From: Cruorifilaria tuberocauda
Taxonomy: Eukaryota > Nematoda > Chromadorea > Rhabditida > Onchocercidae
Reading direction: 5' to 3'
Assembly (NCBI GenBank): GCA_013365365.1
Contig: JABVXU010000094.1
Coordinates: 94,108 to 158,107 of the forward strand
Length of the DNA stretch: 64,000 nucleotides
Under the pieces are notes generated by a model, which saw only the letters and a program-made list of their open reading frames with translations, had not been told where the DNA came from and searched no databases. This document shows, one piece after another, positions 1 to 14,009 of this stretch. Numbering within the stretch: position 1 is the stretch's first letter; each line of letters begins with the position of its first letter. A program made the translations under genes and the position numbers.

Positions 1-300
1 TCCTGATTCTTTCATGGAATTTCGCTAGTCAAGATGAATCGAAATCTTTACAGTTTTCATGTTTCAATTTCTTAAAAGAAATTTAAAATTTCCCCTTCTA
101 ACTGGGAAATTCCTAATGATTTTTGCTTTTTAACCTTATTCGCATCTGACTTTTTTCATAATTTTTGTGATTGACGTAATTTTTTGTCTTTTTGAATCAT
201 AAAGTTGATTCTTCATGAAAAGCATTATGATCTTTTAAACATCCGGCAATTCACATTTCGATAGCCGAGAATTCTGAAAACATTCCATAATTTATTGCAG

Positions 301-3281
301 GTTGCCATATTTGTAAATAATCCAGGTGATATGCGTAAACCAGAAGTAATTCCGGAAATAATGCGACTCGTCAATGATTTTGAACATGCTACAGGAAGTA
401 TCGGCTCTGCCAGTACTCATTTATGGTTTATTCCATATTTATCATACGTAGGAATACAGGTATGCCTAATGTGAAAGCTCTCGAATCAAATAATTTGTTG
501 TTCCGCAGATAAGGATTATTTTGAAAGTTTATGGAAGATGATGAGTGTTAATATTTGCATGAATTATAGTATCGATAAAGGAAGTTTTCCTTTGATTATT
601 AATTACTGAAGTAAATATTTCAAAATGTAGATGAAGGTTAATGAGCGTTGGTGGGTCGAAGGTCAAGTGAAACAGATCCATTTACGTAAGTAGTGAAACC
701 CTTTGCAATAAGTATCTTTTCCGTCTTGGCGATATATGAATCGTCTAGACAAATGCAATAAATAGATAAGTTAATGATAATTCACGTAAACAAGATGAAG
801 TCAAATGTGAAATCATGTAAACATATAAGACAGTGAATGATAAGTCATAAAGATAGATAAGAGATAAAATCATTGATAGAGTGAATGGAGATGAACAAAC
901 GATAAAATCAATGATAGATGATATTGATATACAAGAAATAAGCAAATGGTAGGCTAACGAACATACTGTTTTTTGAAGAGAAAGCAACAATAAGAGAAAT
1001 TATTTGATAGAAAGAGTTTTTATACTTTAAATTCTAGGTTGAAGATGGTAATTTAAAATATCTTACTTTATAAAAGTAAAAAATAAAATCTGATAAATAT
1101 GAATTATCTATATCTCTCATACTAATTTTGTACTTTTCACCTCAAATATCTTCTTTTTAATTATTGTTTTACCTGACTGTATTTACAGTTTCTAATTTTT
1201 ATGAACATTTTAGGTAGAGACATCTATATTTATTATCCCATACACCTGGTTATTTAAAATTCCATATATTTTTAATTTATTTCCAAAAATATGAATTCTA
1301 TGATCATGCTGTTTAAATTGAATTAACTAAAAAAATCATGCAAAAATCATGAAAAATTGATTAACTATAATTTGCCCTATTTTACTTGCAGGAGCATGGA
1401 GAAATTGGTTTCAAATATAAATATTTACCGGAATTTATGAAATTACGTGAATATCACAGTTGGAATTCATTTGTCAATTTAGGCCTACCAGAGTAATTTC
1501 TTTTTTTATTGTAATAAATTATTGATAGATGAAATTATCATAAAGATAATGACACTGAGAACCAGTTATTCTTACTTCTCGAAATAATCAGGTTACATTA
1601 AATCTTTTATTTTTATTTTTTGTATTTTTCATGAAAAACAATTTTATATTCATTACAGGGATTGCGAGAATGAGAAACCAACTTGTTTACAAAAATTCTT
1701 CTTTTCAACGGGTTTTCGAAATGCTGTGCAATGGTCGGAACGGTTACAATTACTTCAGGAATGGCGCAATATTGCTCATCGATATTCGAAATTTAATGTT
1801 TCAATTCATGAACCTTTCAGTATGTATGCAGACCAGGTATTGATCATCAATCGAATTATATCATTAATTTCTATAAGTGAATAGATGGGATGATAATTTA
1901 CAGTTAATGGTTCTATCAAGAAAACAAGAAATAAATCATTGTTATATTACCTTAAATCAAGCAATAAAAGATCAATAACAATTTATAAATTAATTTTATC
2001 GTGTTTTAATTTTAAAATGAATTATCTACACTCAATGTAAGTCTTCTCTTTCTGTTTTTTTTTGAATTACAATAATTAACATAATTTGAATTGAATGAAA
2101 AATCATCAATTATTGATTGAATGATCTAATGAATGATGACAACAAATGATTTTAGCTTCTTACAATAGTTCCGGTTACAAAATCCACAGTAATATTTGCA
2201 TTTGTTGTGATGGCATTGGTATTGACCACTTTTACACCATCAATAACAACAATTGTTTCATCTACTCTATCAATCATATCAATTAATTTGGGAGTACTTG
2301 GCTCACTAACATATTGGAACATTGATCTTGACCCCATTTCAATGGCTACCATATTAATGGCTATTGGATTCTCAGTGGATTTTATTGCCCATATTACATT
2401 TCATTATTACAAGGGTCAAACAAAGGTCAAACGAATAAATTTATTAAAAGTTTTTTTTCTCAAAAATTTTAAATCTCTAAAATTATTAAATGGTTCATTA
2501 TTTATTTAAAAAAATGATCCTAATTACTAAATTGTTTTTTTAAGGAGTTTTGAAATAATCCTAATTACTAAAATTTTTTTAAAGGGTAAACGTGAACGTT
2601 TGAAGCATGCACTTAAATCGATAGCATGGCCTATGACACAAGCTGGTATATCAACAATATTATGTCTATGTGTTCTTGGTGTAATTCAAGCATATATGGT
2701 GAAAGTTTTTGTAAAAGTAGTAATAATCGTTGTTATACTTGGCCTTCTTCATGGTTTAATTATTTTACCTGTTGTTTTTGGTGCAATACCGTTGCGGAAA
2801 CGAATTATCACCGATGTTGAAAATAACAAAGTATCAACAACAAATTCAACCCTTCAAAAAGTTCGTCTCTTATTGTTATTGCAACTTTTTTTTATTTTAT
2901 TATTTTCTTATCATTAATATTATTATTTTATGAAACTATATCATGTTTTTTCTAATCGGGATATTGATTAGAAATTTCCTAATGCTTCCATGATAGCTAA
3001 AAAAGAATGAAAGAAAGAGAGGTGAGAACTTGTGGAAGAAATTAGAATAAGAAAATTGCATGAAGAGAAAAAAGAAAAAATACGAGGAAGATTCTATTCA
3101 AAATTTGAGTTTCCTCAACTTCAATTTTATTAAAATTTTTTTTCCAAATTAATTAATTTTATAGAATCATACCATACGAATAGCTGTGCCAGCAGTAACG
3201 ACTACACCAATAACGATCAGAAAAAATGAACTGGAAAAGCAAATTTCAGCGGGTCCACGTTATCAAGATTCGAGGGGTTAA
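301..3281 (+). CDS. Patched-related (PTR/PTCHD-type) transmembrane protein, C-terminal part
   Basis: Six exons join in one frame: 301-459, 1392-1492, 1659-1836, 2156-2425, 2585-2860 and 3165-3281 (TAA). The first three encode a lumenal domain with conserved W, C and F positions (for example the stretch ending [14 protein letters not shown]). Exon 2156-2425 gives two hydrophobic helices followed by the motif [17 protein letters not shown]. Exon 2585-2860 begins [17 protein letters not shown] and holds two more helices. This GxSVDF..H and RxALxxxxWPM layout is characteristic of the second transporter half of patched-related/RND proteins, which move sterols or lipids across membranes and act in cuticle formation and moulting in worms. 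The N-terminal half and the first sterol-sensing domain lie outside the window. The last exon is a short hydrophilic tail. The donor after 2860 (GTTCGT) could instead be at 2830 (GTATCA). An AATAAA stands at 3326-3331. Family call is secure; which PTR paralogue is not. Confidence 0.85.
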
Positions 3282-4622
3282 AATCATTTAATAATTTCTC
3301 GTACAATTTTTTTTAACTTAAGTGCAATAAATAACGCGTAGCGTTTAATTTAAATAGTAGTGCTATTATGGATTAAAGAAAAAATTTCCGGTATTTAATA
3401 TTTCAACGCTACTCATTATTTTTAATAAGTAAACCTAAATAAACTTAAGTATAACACTTATTTTTATTCTATGCCTAACTTTAACTGGTTAGCTTAATCT
3501 TTAGCTATTATGGAAATTGAAGCTAATATGCTACATTACTGGAATATATTTTGATAACGAAAAAATTGGAGACACATAATGCGGTATATGTATCAACTTA
3601 ATAATATTAATAAGATATTTAAGTAATAAGGAAAAATTAAATTCTTTTGTATTATTTGCTCGCATAATTAAGTGATCATTATTAATAAATCAACTTAAGC
3701 AATGTTATTCTTTATTACCTTTTATCATTTCATAAAATTATACAAAGTTTATTTTGGAATGTTGTTTTAACAATTTCTTAACCATTTTCGATACTATTTT
3801 TTAATCAAATGAATATTGTAAAGACATAGAATATTTATTTGCCTAATTAAAATTACTGTTTAGTAACGGTTGATTTAAAATTTGATAATTTCATTTTTCG
3901 TCAATATCAAGAGACATACCAACTGCATACTGTAATTGCACACCGTATCATACCGTAATCGAAAGCTAGATTTTTTGTTCAATTTAACAGTGCACTTAGA
4001 ATAATCATCGAACAACACTCGAGGATAAACGGGGAATGTTACAGTTTTCTTTGCTGAAGCAATTACAATATTTTGTCTGTATTTTTGCATTTCAACATAT
4101 ATTTTTATCTTTTTTATTATCTGAGATATTTGTATAAAAAGCTCTGAATGTTTTGTCTTATCGTGAAAATCATGAATATCACAAAATTATTCAACTCCCA
4201 CTGGCAATTGGAAATGGATTCAATTTTTATCTGCCTTATAAACAAGGAAAAGCAAAGTTTTTTAAATGAGCAAAAATCAAAATTGACCATTTTGAAAGTA
4301 ATCTTTTCACGTTTTCACCATTTACTGTTTTGACCAGAGATATATTTTATCAAGCATTTCCCACTAAGAATTTCCTTTATTTATAAATCGAATACAATTA
4401 GTCTTACTCTTTTGGTTATTTAATCTGGGAAAATTGTTTTAATAATTTCATACCTTCTCTCTCCCCTTCTCTCTTTCCTTCTCATTCATATAATTTTTCT
4501 ATTTTAAAAAAGGAAAAATTTTCGATGAAATTTCATTTATATTCTTCCCTATCTCAAGTTGAATTTCAAGTAGGTATTTTGAAAACAAAAGAGAAAATAC
4601 GGATCATCACAATATCATGATA
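3282..4622. other. Convergent intergenic gap, no gene seen
   Basis: This 1.3-kb AT-rich spacer separates the 3' ends of the patched-related gene (plus strand) and the BTB gene (minus strand). It holds AATAAA at 3326-3331 for the former. TTTATT at 4377-4382 reads AATAAA on the minus strand and could serve the latter. Short open frames at 3875-4090 and 4148-4333 show no splice context or family resemblance. Confidence 0.6.
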
Positions 4623-7600
4623 TCACCTTTTGATATCAGAATTACCACCGGGAATTCCACCTGTTGTTGATCTCTTTGGCAATGATGCATCAGTAGAATA
4701 TGTATTGCAATGAGGACACATCCATGTTACTTGCGCACATCCGCTCAATTGTTTGCACCTGAAATTTTCCTTCATTAATCTTTTAAACTGTTTTAAAATC
4801 TCAAAATCTAACTTAAAAATGATAAAGAATGGATGAGCAAGCAAGAATAGATTATATCAAAGTTAAGACAAAAATATTATTACTAAATAAATTACTTGGC
4901 GATGAAATTTCAACTTTCATAAAAACAAATAATTAACCTTAAATTTTCATTTTTCAAAGTTAAACAATTTTATTTGAATGCAACGATAGAAAGTTCATGA
5001 TGTTCACGTGCAAAATAGCAAATGTATGTGAATCTAGCCGTTTCAATTTTTTAAACGAATTAAATAATCGAATCAAAAAATTCATTTACCAAAAAAAAAG
5101 CATGTAAATTAATTTCTCTTCTTAATTTCCAATATTTTCAATGTTCTTTTCTATTTTTCATTTTATAGAAACTGCATTTCCATTCAGTTTATAGCATTGA
5201 TTTGTTTTTCTTGTTTGACTAATGGAATAGAATGGATGAATTTGTAGGAAATACGAAAAATTCACTTAAAAAATAAATCGAAAAATTTAAGTGATTAAAA
5301 TTAGTGAAAAACCATCGTGGAAGATTGCCATTTGTTTGATTATTGGATGAATAAATCGCTTTTACATCCTTTTAAACTAATTGATTCTCTTATCGCACAG
5401 TTATTACAAACAAAATTATCGGAAAAACCTGAAGGAATTTCACAATACAAAATCATTCATATGATTACTCATGTATTAGTCATTCTGTAAAACCTCTCCA
5501 TGACTAATTGATGAATTATTTTTCTCACCAAACCCTTTACTACAAGGGATTGTCTACTGTTTGTCAACGTGACAAACCATTGGTTCAATTTCATGTATAT
5601 CAACATAACAAACTGTTGGTTTGCCTCATGTATGTCGTCGACGTGATAAACCATTGGTTCACTCATATGTATCAAAGTGACAAACAATTAGTTCATCTCA
5701 TGCATGTTGACATGATAATTATTTCATGTATTTTCAGATTATAATTTCTACTCTCGTGTATATAAATTCTACATGATTTCCACTTAATTCTTCATCTACG
5801 AGATGTACTATTGACTCATCACACGTCTGAATTCATAAACCACCAAATGCAGGATATAAATGGTTCAGCATTCGGTTTACGTTACAAACAAATCGCGGAG
5901 CAAACCAAAATAAAATCTATTTTCGTCCAAATGAAATGAAACATTCACAAAGGAAGAAGTTAGTCTACAAATATTATTAACTGTTATGTATTATCACCAA
6001 TCTGTTCAGCCACTGAATTATTCCTAGAAGGAAAATCAACTCTTCCGATAGCTTTCACAATAGTTGTGAAGGAAATTTTTTTCAATTCAAAAAAACGCTG
6101 AAATTAATACGTGAAGCAATTATAGATGAAGCATTAGATAAGATGATTACCGTATGAACGATGATAAGGATGGTGATATTACTGACAATATTAATACTGT
6201 ATTAATATTATAAGGTTCATTTTTCACGGAAATTAAGGATTTTAAAGTGCTCAAAACATCCTACCTATCTTTCAATAAGTGCTAAGTGAAAATTAACACA
6301 AAGAAATATTTGCACTATAACAGCTGTTAATACTTAAGTAAATAACTTTCATAATACCTTTGACAAACATGCGATTTCATTCCTGGATTTTTTAGCAATA
6401 CAGTCAAACGATCCAGCATTGCAGCACGAGCTCGAACTGATAAGCATTCGTCTAAATGAGAAAAAAGACCATTTTTCCATCGAAAGCTTGAAAAGAAGGT
6501 ATAACATTAGCAGAGTGATAATAGGATGAGAAATGCTAACAAGTTTGTTGTTGAGTCATTTCAAGCAGATATTCTGGTCGATGAAGCATCTGAAGGCAAG
6601 GATCGAGTAATTGATGAAGGAAACAACGATCCAATAGTGATAATCGTACAAACACCGATAACTAAATTTAAATTCATTAATGATAAACAAGGAAGTGCAA
6701 TGTAAGAACAATGATATCATCTCAGATAATGATAACGATAGACATAATCATAACGATAATGAAATTATAACAACGTAACACCGTAGAATGATGTAATTGA
6801 AAATAGTTTCCCTCATTTGATATCATTTCAGTGATTTAGTAATTGTTTCAAAGTTGCTAAATAATTAACCGTCTGAATTTATTATTAAATAGCGCCTTAT
6901 TAATTCTAATTTGAAACTTCAATTGAGAATATTTTCAAATTTATATTTTATTGTAATCCAAAATTTCCAAAAAAAATTAATACAAATTTAAGAGAAGCAT
7001 TGAAGTAAGCTCAATTAAATAAAACGATAAGATTAAAAAAATTGAGAAATGTCGAAAGCTTTTCATTTAATTTAAAGAAAGAGCATATTTGTGTAAAATT
7101 GATACAATTTTTGCTAACTTGTGTATGAGGCGCAAGAAGCAGCATTGCGCACTTCCTCAACAAGCCCGATGATTCCATCTTACATGCTGCTATCAATACT
7201 GGTCCTATATTAGCTTCTACAAATCCAAAAATTTTAATAATAAATTCTTTATAGTTTACGATAAATTTTAAATAATAATATTAAATTTCCTGCTATAAAG
7301 CATGAAACCGAATCAAAGCATTCGTTAACTGAATCTATTTGAAATCAAATTGAATACATAAACTGTCAAGAAATAAATATAAAAACCTGTTATCCTAAGT
7401 TGTGGTGGATAAACTGCCATCAAAAAAGCTTTTAATTCTTCATGTGTACATGGACAAAATATTTCATCCATATTCTTTATTGAAGATATGCGTTCCTAAA
7501 TTAAATATTCTCAATTTTAACAAAATTTAAATTCATTAATTATTCTTTAATTATAATTTAGAATTTAACAAAAAATTTGCAGCAAATAATTTAAATTAAA

Positions 7601-9785
7601 CTTAAAATTTAAATTATTCAAATTTACATTTAAAAAGAAGTTTAAATAAATAATCGTTTAGATTTTACCAAGAAAACATTCGACCATGCAGCAATGTAGT
7701 ATGGATTGACGTAATAACCACGACCAGTTTTAGTACGAATCATTGCAAAATTTAACTCTGTAAGACGATGAAACTGTTCGAGATCACTAGGCTGTTCCAC
7801 CATTTCCTGTATCAGATAATCTGTTACTCTTTATCGACCTTATCATCTTATCAGCTTTTGTTAATGAAGTTGAAAATGAATGAGAATTTCCAGCAAGTTT
7901 TTTCTCATCTATCAAAATTACTGAAGTATTCGGGAATACAAAAAACTTGTAAGAGTTTATAAAACCTCAGGTGCTGAAGAGCCATGTAATCTTTCCAGTA
8001 ACAGTACTTTAACACGGTCGCTTAAACCATAATAACGGCTACCCGTGAGATCAATTTTTGAATTCGGCCTCATCTCTCGTAAACATAACACCAATAAACG
8101 ATTTAATTTATATCTGAAATTGATAACCTGGAAAATTTGATTAAAATTAATTTAAAAGTAATTAAATAAATTTAAATAGATAAATTAATTAACGGGAAAT
8201 TTTCAAGAGAATAACAAAAATTTATGTTTTATTGGTTAAAGTTATATTATCTGTTATTCGTGATTAGAAATACCTGTCAGCTAGCCAAACTTTTTCCAAG
8301 AAAGGCAACTTATGCTGCACAAGAAAGCATTCACAACGATGCAAAAGACCATCCATCTGAATTTTTTTTTAATTTGAATTAAAATTCAATTTAATAAGTG
8401 GAAAATAATTAAAAATTACCGATATTTTTCCATGAAACAAAATTTAAAGTCAAAATAATTATCTCAAATCATTCGATAAAGAATTTCTTGATCAAAATTG
8501 AAAAGTACAAGAAAGATGTAATATCTGTTATCACTAACTAATAATGAAATAATATTAATATTTATTATCACTTATTATCACTAACTAATAAAGAAATGAT
8601 ATATGGCGCTAATGTTATATGGAAATAAATAATTTATAAGCGGAAAATACGCATGGAATATTTACCTGATAGTCAAAAGCAAGCGGTAAGAGAATATGTA
8701 CAGATTGATCGTCCACTTCCTTATAAGTTGGATGTATGCATTGAAGCATTTCGAGAACGTGATCGTACTGCACGTTTGCTAGTATCAGTTCACGATCAGG
8801 ACATTCGACGCACCAAGCTCTTGAAATGAAAATAATTCATTGGAATAAAATTTGAAATCACGATAATCTTGATTTAAAAGAATCCTATATCTAAAATTAT
8901 TAGATTTATTTTACTTTTTAATAGATATGATGGCCTATATACTTAATAATTTGGAATATATACTTTAAGTTTTATAAATCAGAGATATATATTTGATAAA
9001 TTAGGATATTTTTAAGGCCAAAAAAAAAAGAAATTAGTTTTACTTTTTAGAAGAAACGAGAAAAGGAATTTTTCGAAAATGTTAAAGTAATATCAGATTT
9101 TCTTTTTGACTCAAAATATTAAGATATTGAGATAATAATGAAATATGTTTGCATTTATATAGTCATGGAACATTATTATTTCAGATGCTAACTTTATATT
9201 TGAAAGTAATTTCTTAATGAAATCTACGAATAGTTTAAATGATTTATAAGTAAATTATATTTACTCTTATAGATTTGATTCAAAATGATAAAATTGATTA
9301 AAAAATTTGATTTTATTCATTTAAAAAATTTCGATTTAATTTCAATTTCATTTTCTGCTATACTTTACTTTAATTACATTTACTTTTATACCATCTTATT
9401 TCGTTATTCTATTTGGTTCTTTTATATTTTTTTTAAAATTTTGCAATTAAAATTTCCAATTCCCAAATAATATTAAATCTTCGGAAATTCTTAAATAAAT
9501 TATATTATTCTATGTTTACATATTATCAAATCAATTTATCAATTTTATTAATTATCAATATTAAGAAATTCTTTATCCATTTTTTCCTCCATCCTTCGTA
9601 TATTCCCCCTTGAAAAAAAAGGAAGAAACGAACCGTAAAACGGGTGACCATACCGAGATATAATGCTCATCCACGTATAACCGTTTACCGTCTACCAGAA
9701 GCGGTCGCGTACGTTGACCGTCCGGTCGCGTGAAATCAATGATTACTTCAATTGAATTTGTTGCCGTTCGATCGCACTTCTCCAT
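4623..9785 (-). CDS. Tandem-BTB domain protein with C-terminal cysteine ribbon
   Basis: Nine minus-strand exons join in one frame to 374 residues: 9634-9785, 8666-8819, 8274-8356, 7966-8113, 7669-7806, 7387-7495, 7106-7216, 6358-6451 and 4623-4758 (TGA). Residues about 20-130 form a BTB/POZ fold, recognisable by LLVDGKRLYVDEHYISVWSP, then a YDHVLEMLQCIHP helix and ILLPLAFDYQMDGLLHRCE. Residues about 180-285 repeat the fold (RTKTGRGYYVNPYYIAAWS, HEELKAFLMAVYPP, IGPVLIAACKM). The C-terminus has CQRC and, 14 residues on, CPHC, which looks like a zinc ribbon. BTB domains dimerise or serve as Cul3 adaptors; the role of this protein is unknown to me. The start lies just after a TTTGTAG acceptor (9791); an out-of-frame ATG five bases upstream makes a short overlapping uORF. 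Weakest junction: the exon 7 donor (TT|GTATCA), chosen because it keeps frame into ECLSVRARAAML. The last intron is 1.6 kb and holds a tandem repeat. Confidence 0.75.
5566..5735. repeat. Degenerate ~36-bp tandem repeat in BTB-gene intron 8
   Basis: About four diverged copies of a unit of the form GTGACAAACCATTGGTTCA plus a TCATGTATGT-like tail run head to tail. Cores are visible near 5570, 5606, 5645 and 5680. Each core has a near-palindrome, AACCATTGGTT or a variant. The array is open in a frame on both strands, so the open frames there are by-products of the repeat and not evidence of a gene. Confidence 0.7.
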
Positions 9786-10518
9786 TGCATTCTACAAAAC
9801 AAACTAAATAATTAATTATTCTTATCATTCAATCATAAAATTCTTTATAAGTACCTATGAATTATTAAGCTTACATACACTTTTCATTTCAAATTAAAAA
9901 TTAATAAGGTAAAATTCAAGAAGGTAAAATTTACGAAAGTAGAAAGAAAAGACAAAATTGGAATAATTGAAAAAATAAAAATATTCATAAAGTCTTATGA
10001 ATTATTTTCCTAATATAAGTGAATATTGCTTTTAAATTATTAATAAAAATTATATTTTTAGCGAAATTTAAGCGAAGAAAAAAATGAAGTAATTTAAAAG
10101 TTATACTTTGTATTTTATTTTTTGCCTATATTTTTTCAATTGAAATCTTACATATAAGTATTTTTGAGTTCTGTTCAATTTGTTCAAGCTTTTTATCATC
10201 TGATAAAGAAATATATATTATTGATTAGGAGAATTTTAATGAGATATCAATAGGGAAGGAATAGCCGGAAGGAAATTAGATAGGCGTTGCAAATGGTTTT
10301 TCAGTAATGAAAAGGAAGAGGAAGAGATTGCTTGCAAAATAATATGAAAGGAAAGTTATTTCGTTCATTTCTATTAACATTTTGAAATGAAATAGAGGAA
10401 ATATAAAATTCTCTCTTATTCTTTTCCTTTTTCATTCAAACACAATAAGTTATTAATAAATTGTAGCAATAGACTTATTTATACATTACTCTGTGAATTC
10501 AATTAACTTACTTCTTCC

Positions 10519-10635
10519 TTTGAATAACACGTAATAATCATTATAAGTATTGGTAGTTATTTATGCGAAGTTTGAAAATCATTATAAGTACAAGTAATTT
10601 GATCATTTGAATAACACGTAATAATCATTATAAGT
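10519..10635. repeat. 30-bp direct repeat, 87-bp spacing
   Basis: A 30-bp segment starting TTTGAATAACACGTAATAAT occurs at 10519 and again at 10606, with no mismatch that I can see. A shorter related piece (TTTGAAAATCATTATAAGTA) lies between them at 10571. This looks like a small tandem duplication of about 87 bp in which only the start is repeated in full. Confidence 0.75.
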
Positions 10636-11268
10636 TATATAGTGCAAAGGAAAAAAGAAATCCTCCTTTTTTTTTAATGATAAGAATGTTTATTCATTGA
10701 TTTGTTACGAATTCATCATATAAAAATGATAAATCATACTGAATAATTATCAGAAGTGATTAATCGAATGAGATAAAATGATAAAATGATAAAGAGCCTT
10801 CCTTTTTTTCGTTTTTTTTTTCAGAAAAAAAATTGATAAATGAAGAATGAATAATTTCCATTCAGCATATTTATTTCCATTCAAATATTTTTCAAATATA
10901 AAAATATTGCAAAATGAAAATGAAAAGAAGAAGCTAAGAGGCTTTAGGCATTGATCAATTAATGCTACAATGTAACAAACGGAGTGAAAACGAAATTCAA
11001 TTAAATGAATGATAGTGAAATATTTCATTTATAAAATTTAATTTATGTTTCACTTCTAAATATTATTCCACCAATTCTTTTTTTACTATAAATTTAAAGG
11101 CAAAGAATGAAAGTAAGAAAGTATCAAACTTTTGAGTAAAGAGTAATACATAAAAAGCATTGAATAAGCTAATGAAATGAGACGAACAATATTTTACTCT
11201 TACTTTTCATTCTTCCTTCCACAGCTAATCACTGAAATATTTTCATAAAAATTGATAAATACCAAGCA

Positions 11269-11312
11269 TACACACACATGCACAGACATGCACAGACATA
11301 CACAGATATATC
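11269..11312. repeat. CA/ACAGACATG simple repeat
   Basis: Short tandem run of CACACATG, CACAGACATG and CACAGACATA units. It resembles the other CA/TG satellites of this gap. Confidence 0.8.
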
Positions 11313-13597
11313 AATTTGGAATAAATTATGAGTGAAATTTCTCAATAGATAATGATTTATTCAAGCACTAAATTAATGAAACTCCATATTTGTACTAAAT
11401 TTATGTAAACAATCTATAGCGATTAAATTAATAGTTTTATATTTCTTGAAATGAAAAAAAAATGATCAGTGAATTTTTTGAGTGAAAAGTTTCTAAACTA
11501 TTTTATATTATAAGATATTACTAAAAAAAGGAGGAAAAATAAATAAATACTTTATTAGTATTATACTTCACTACTATTACTTCATTATTATTATACTTTA
11601 TTAGTATTACTTTAATAGTATTAATTTATTGTTTCCTTCTTCGTTTTTTTCTTCGTTTTTTTTTCGCGGTAACTCAATGTAAAATAGTTTTTGAAATTTT
11701 TCCCTTTAAAAATTTATTGATAATTTTTATTAGAAATTTCGTTTATTACAAATGCCACTAAAAAAAAGGGAAAAAACGGAAAAATTATTGATGAAAAAGT
11801 AAAATAAAACTGATAATTAGTCGTTTGTGATGAGAAATAAATCATGTAAATAAGGAATAAAATGGAAATGATGAATATATTATCATGTATTTCATTCCAT
11901 TCTCAATTCATCTTTCATTTCATTTCTTTCTCCTTTTCTTTCATCAGCTTTTTCACAATCCAATGGTCTAGCAGATCGATATGAAAGAGGAAAAGATTAG
12001 ATGAATAATGGAGTAAACAAAATTTTTTAAAATCCCGTAACAAACTCCCAAAAGCAATTAATTATTAGTTCCTTTTTTCTCTTTTATTCTGCATAAAACC
12101 ACTACAGTTTCAAGTTAAAAAATATAAAAAAACGTAAACATAACGTATTAATTCATTTCTAGTAACTTATATTCTTGCAGAAAACATTGGATATTGTATA
12201 TTGTAAATCATTTTACAAGTTAAGTAGTATTAATATATGTAATCTTTTATTGATAAATTTTAAGCTTAAGAAGATACATTTATAGTAAGAGATTATGGTA
12301 CAGGCAAAGATAATTAATAATTGATGGAAAAGCGTAATTTACATAATTTACACTTAAATTATTACCTAGATAACTAAAAAATCAATTCTATCAGTTCAAA
12401 TTTTGATTAAAATGTTAAAGCAAAAGGTTAGTTTTTATAAAATTTCAAACTTTTAACAAATCATATTTCCTAATCTTTTAGTTTTACCCATAAGAGGAAG
12501 GAAAAAAAACGAGAACAAATTTTGATCATACCTTATTAGACGATGATAAAGGATAGTTTCCAAAAGTTAGCCTGGATGAAGACGGTTGTGAATTGAAATA
12601 AACGCAATCATCGTTATTGATCATAATCTTAGCTTATGCGACATATTTAGCTAATAGAAATATATGAATTTTATCGATTGATAACATCAGCTTATCAATA
12701 ACTTACTGCAGATGTGATCACAGGAAATCGATGATAAGCTATTGATATACATTTTAATTCAAAATTTTAGAAAGGAAAAATTCTGTTTATTTTCGTGCTA
12801 TTCACGAATTTCTTCTTAGAGTTGATACATTGAGCACATTGAGTCAAAGCAGATGATTTTTTTTGCAATTGATCCAATAATTTTTTTGATCTAAATAAAA
12901 ATTAATTTAAAGAATTTAAAAATTACTTCATTAATACTTACATTTATTCCCGCTTCGAACATTTTTAAGAAATTCAAACTTCCTTTATCATATATCACAT
13001 CTCATTTAAGCAATATCGATGATATAGACTTAAATATATCCATCTGATAACAAATTTTTCATCAATCAATAAGTTCAAGTTAAAAAAAATTAATTTACTA
13101 ATTTAATGATTAAATAATAATCGCTGCATAAATTATAGAATTAAAATGATGCGAAAAACATTTCAGTAAGATTAATTTATCACTTCATTTAAATAGTATG
13201 ATTATAATTATTTCAATAGATTGAAATTTGATGAAAAAAAGAAAATTCAATTAAATCTCTTTCTTATCATTCTAATCATTGTAAAACAAATTCAAATCAG
13301 ATAAACGTATAGCAATATTAGCAAGAAAAAAAGAAGTAATCATTAATTACAATCATTTCCTCTCATTCTTTTTCAGATAAATTAATTTTGGGAATCAGAA
13401 AGTTTACAAATGTTGAAAATATTTTATTTTATTAAAATGAAAGAAATATTTTCAAATGAAAAATATAGAAATGTTAGGGAATGAAAGAAAAATTAGAAGG
13501 AAAGAATGAAAAGAAAATTATTTCCATTGACTGATAAATTGAATTTCCGGTTCAATTTCATTTCAATATCCATTTTTCGGCAGTGACAAATAATCGA

Positions 13598-13977
13598 AAT
13601 TTATCACTATGACATACACGATAATCTTTGTATGATAGTTGTGTGTCTGTGCACATGCATGTGCAGATGTGTATGTGTGTGTGGGCATGCATGTGTGTAC
13701 ATATGTAGTGAATGTGTATGTATGTATGTATGTTTGTATCTGTATGTGTTTTTGCTTATTACTTAAAAAGAAGTTAAAATTATGGCTAAAATTTATCAGA
13801 AACTTCATAACCGTGACATACTTGACAACTACCCATGTATCCGTGTATGTGTATGTGCGTGTTTGCATGTTTGTATGTGTGTATATGCATGTATGTATGT
13901 GTGTCTGTTTATTATTGAAAAGAAATTAATCAAAAGCTTCATAACTATGACATACTTGACAAACTATCCATGCATGC

Positions 13978-14009
<32 letters not shown>

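Larger units (their letters stand above)
9786..13597. other. Gene-free AT-rich stretch (left part of a 9-kb gap)
   Basis: No open frame with splice context or family resemblance was found on either strand. Contents are poly-A/T runs, a 30-bp direct repeat at 10519 and 10606, a small CA-rich run at 11270-11310 and TATTA-type simple repeats at 11560-11630. The 5' flank of the BTB gene lies at the left edge. Confidence 0.6.

Noticed and set aside
10750..11028. 92-codon minus-strand frame
   Set aside because: Phe/Lys-rich composition from AT-rich DNA, no homology recognised, isolated in a gene-free gap.
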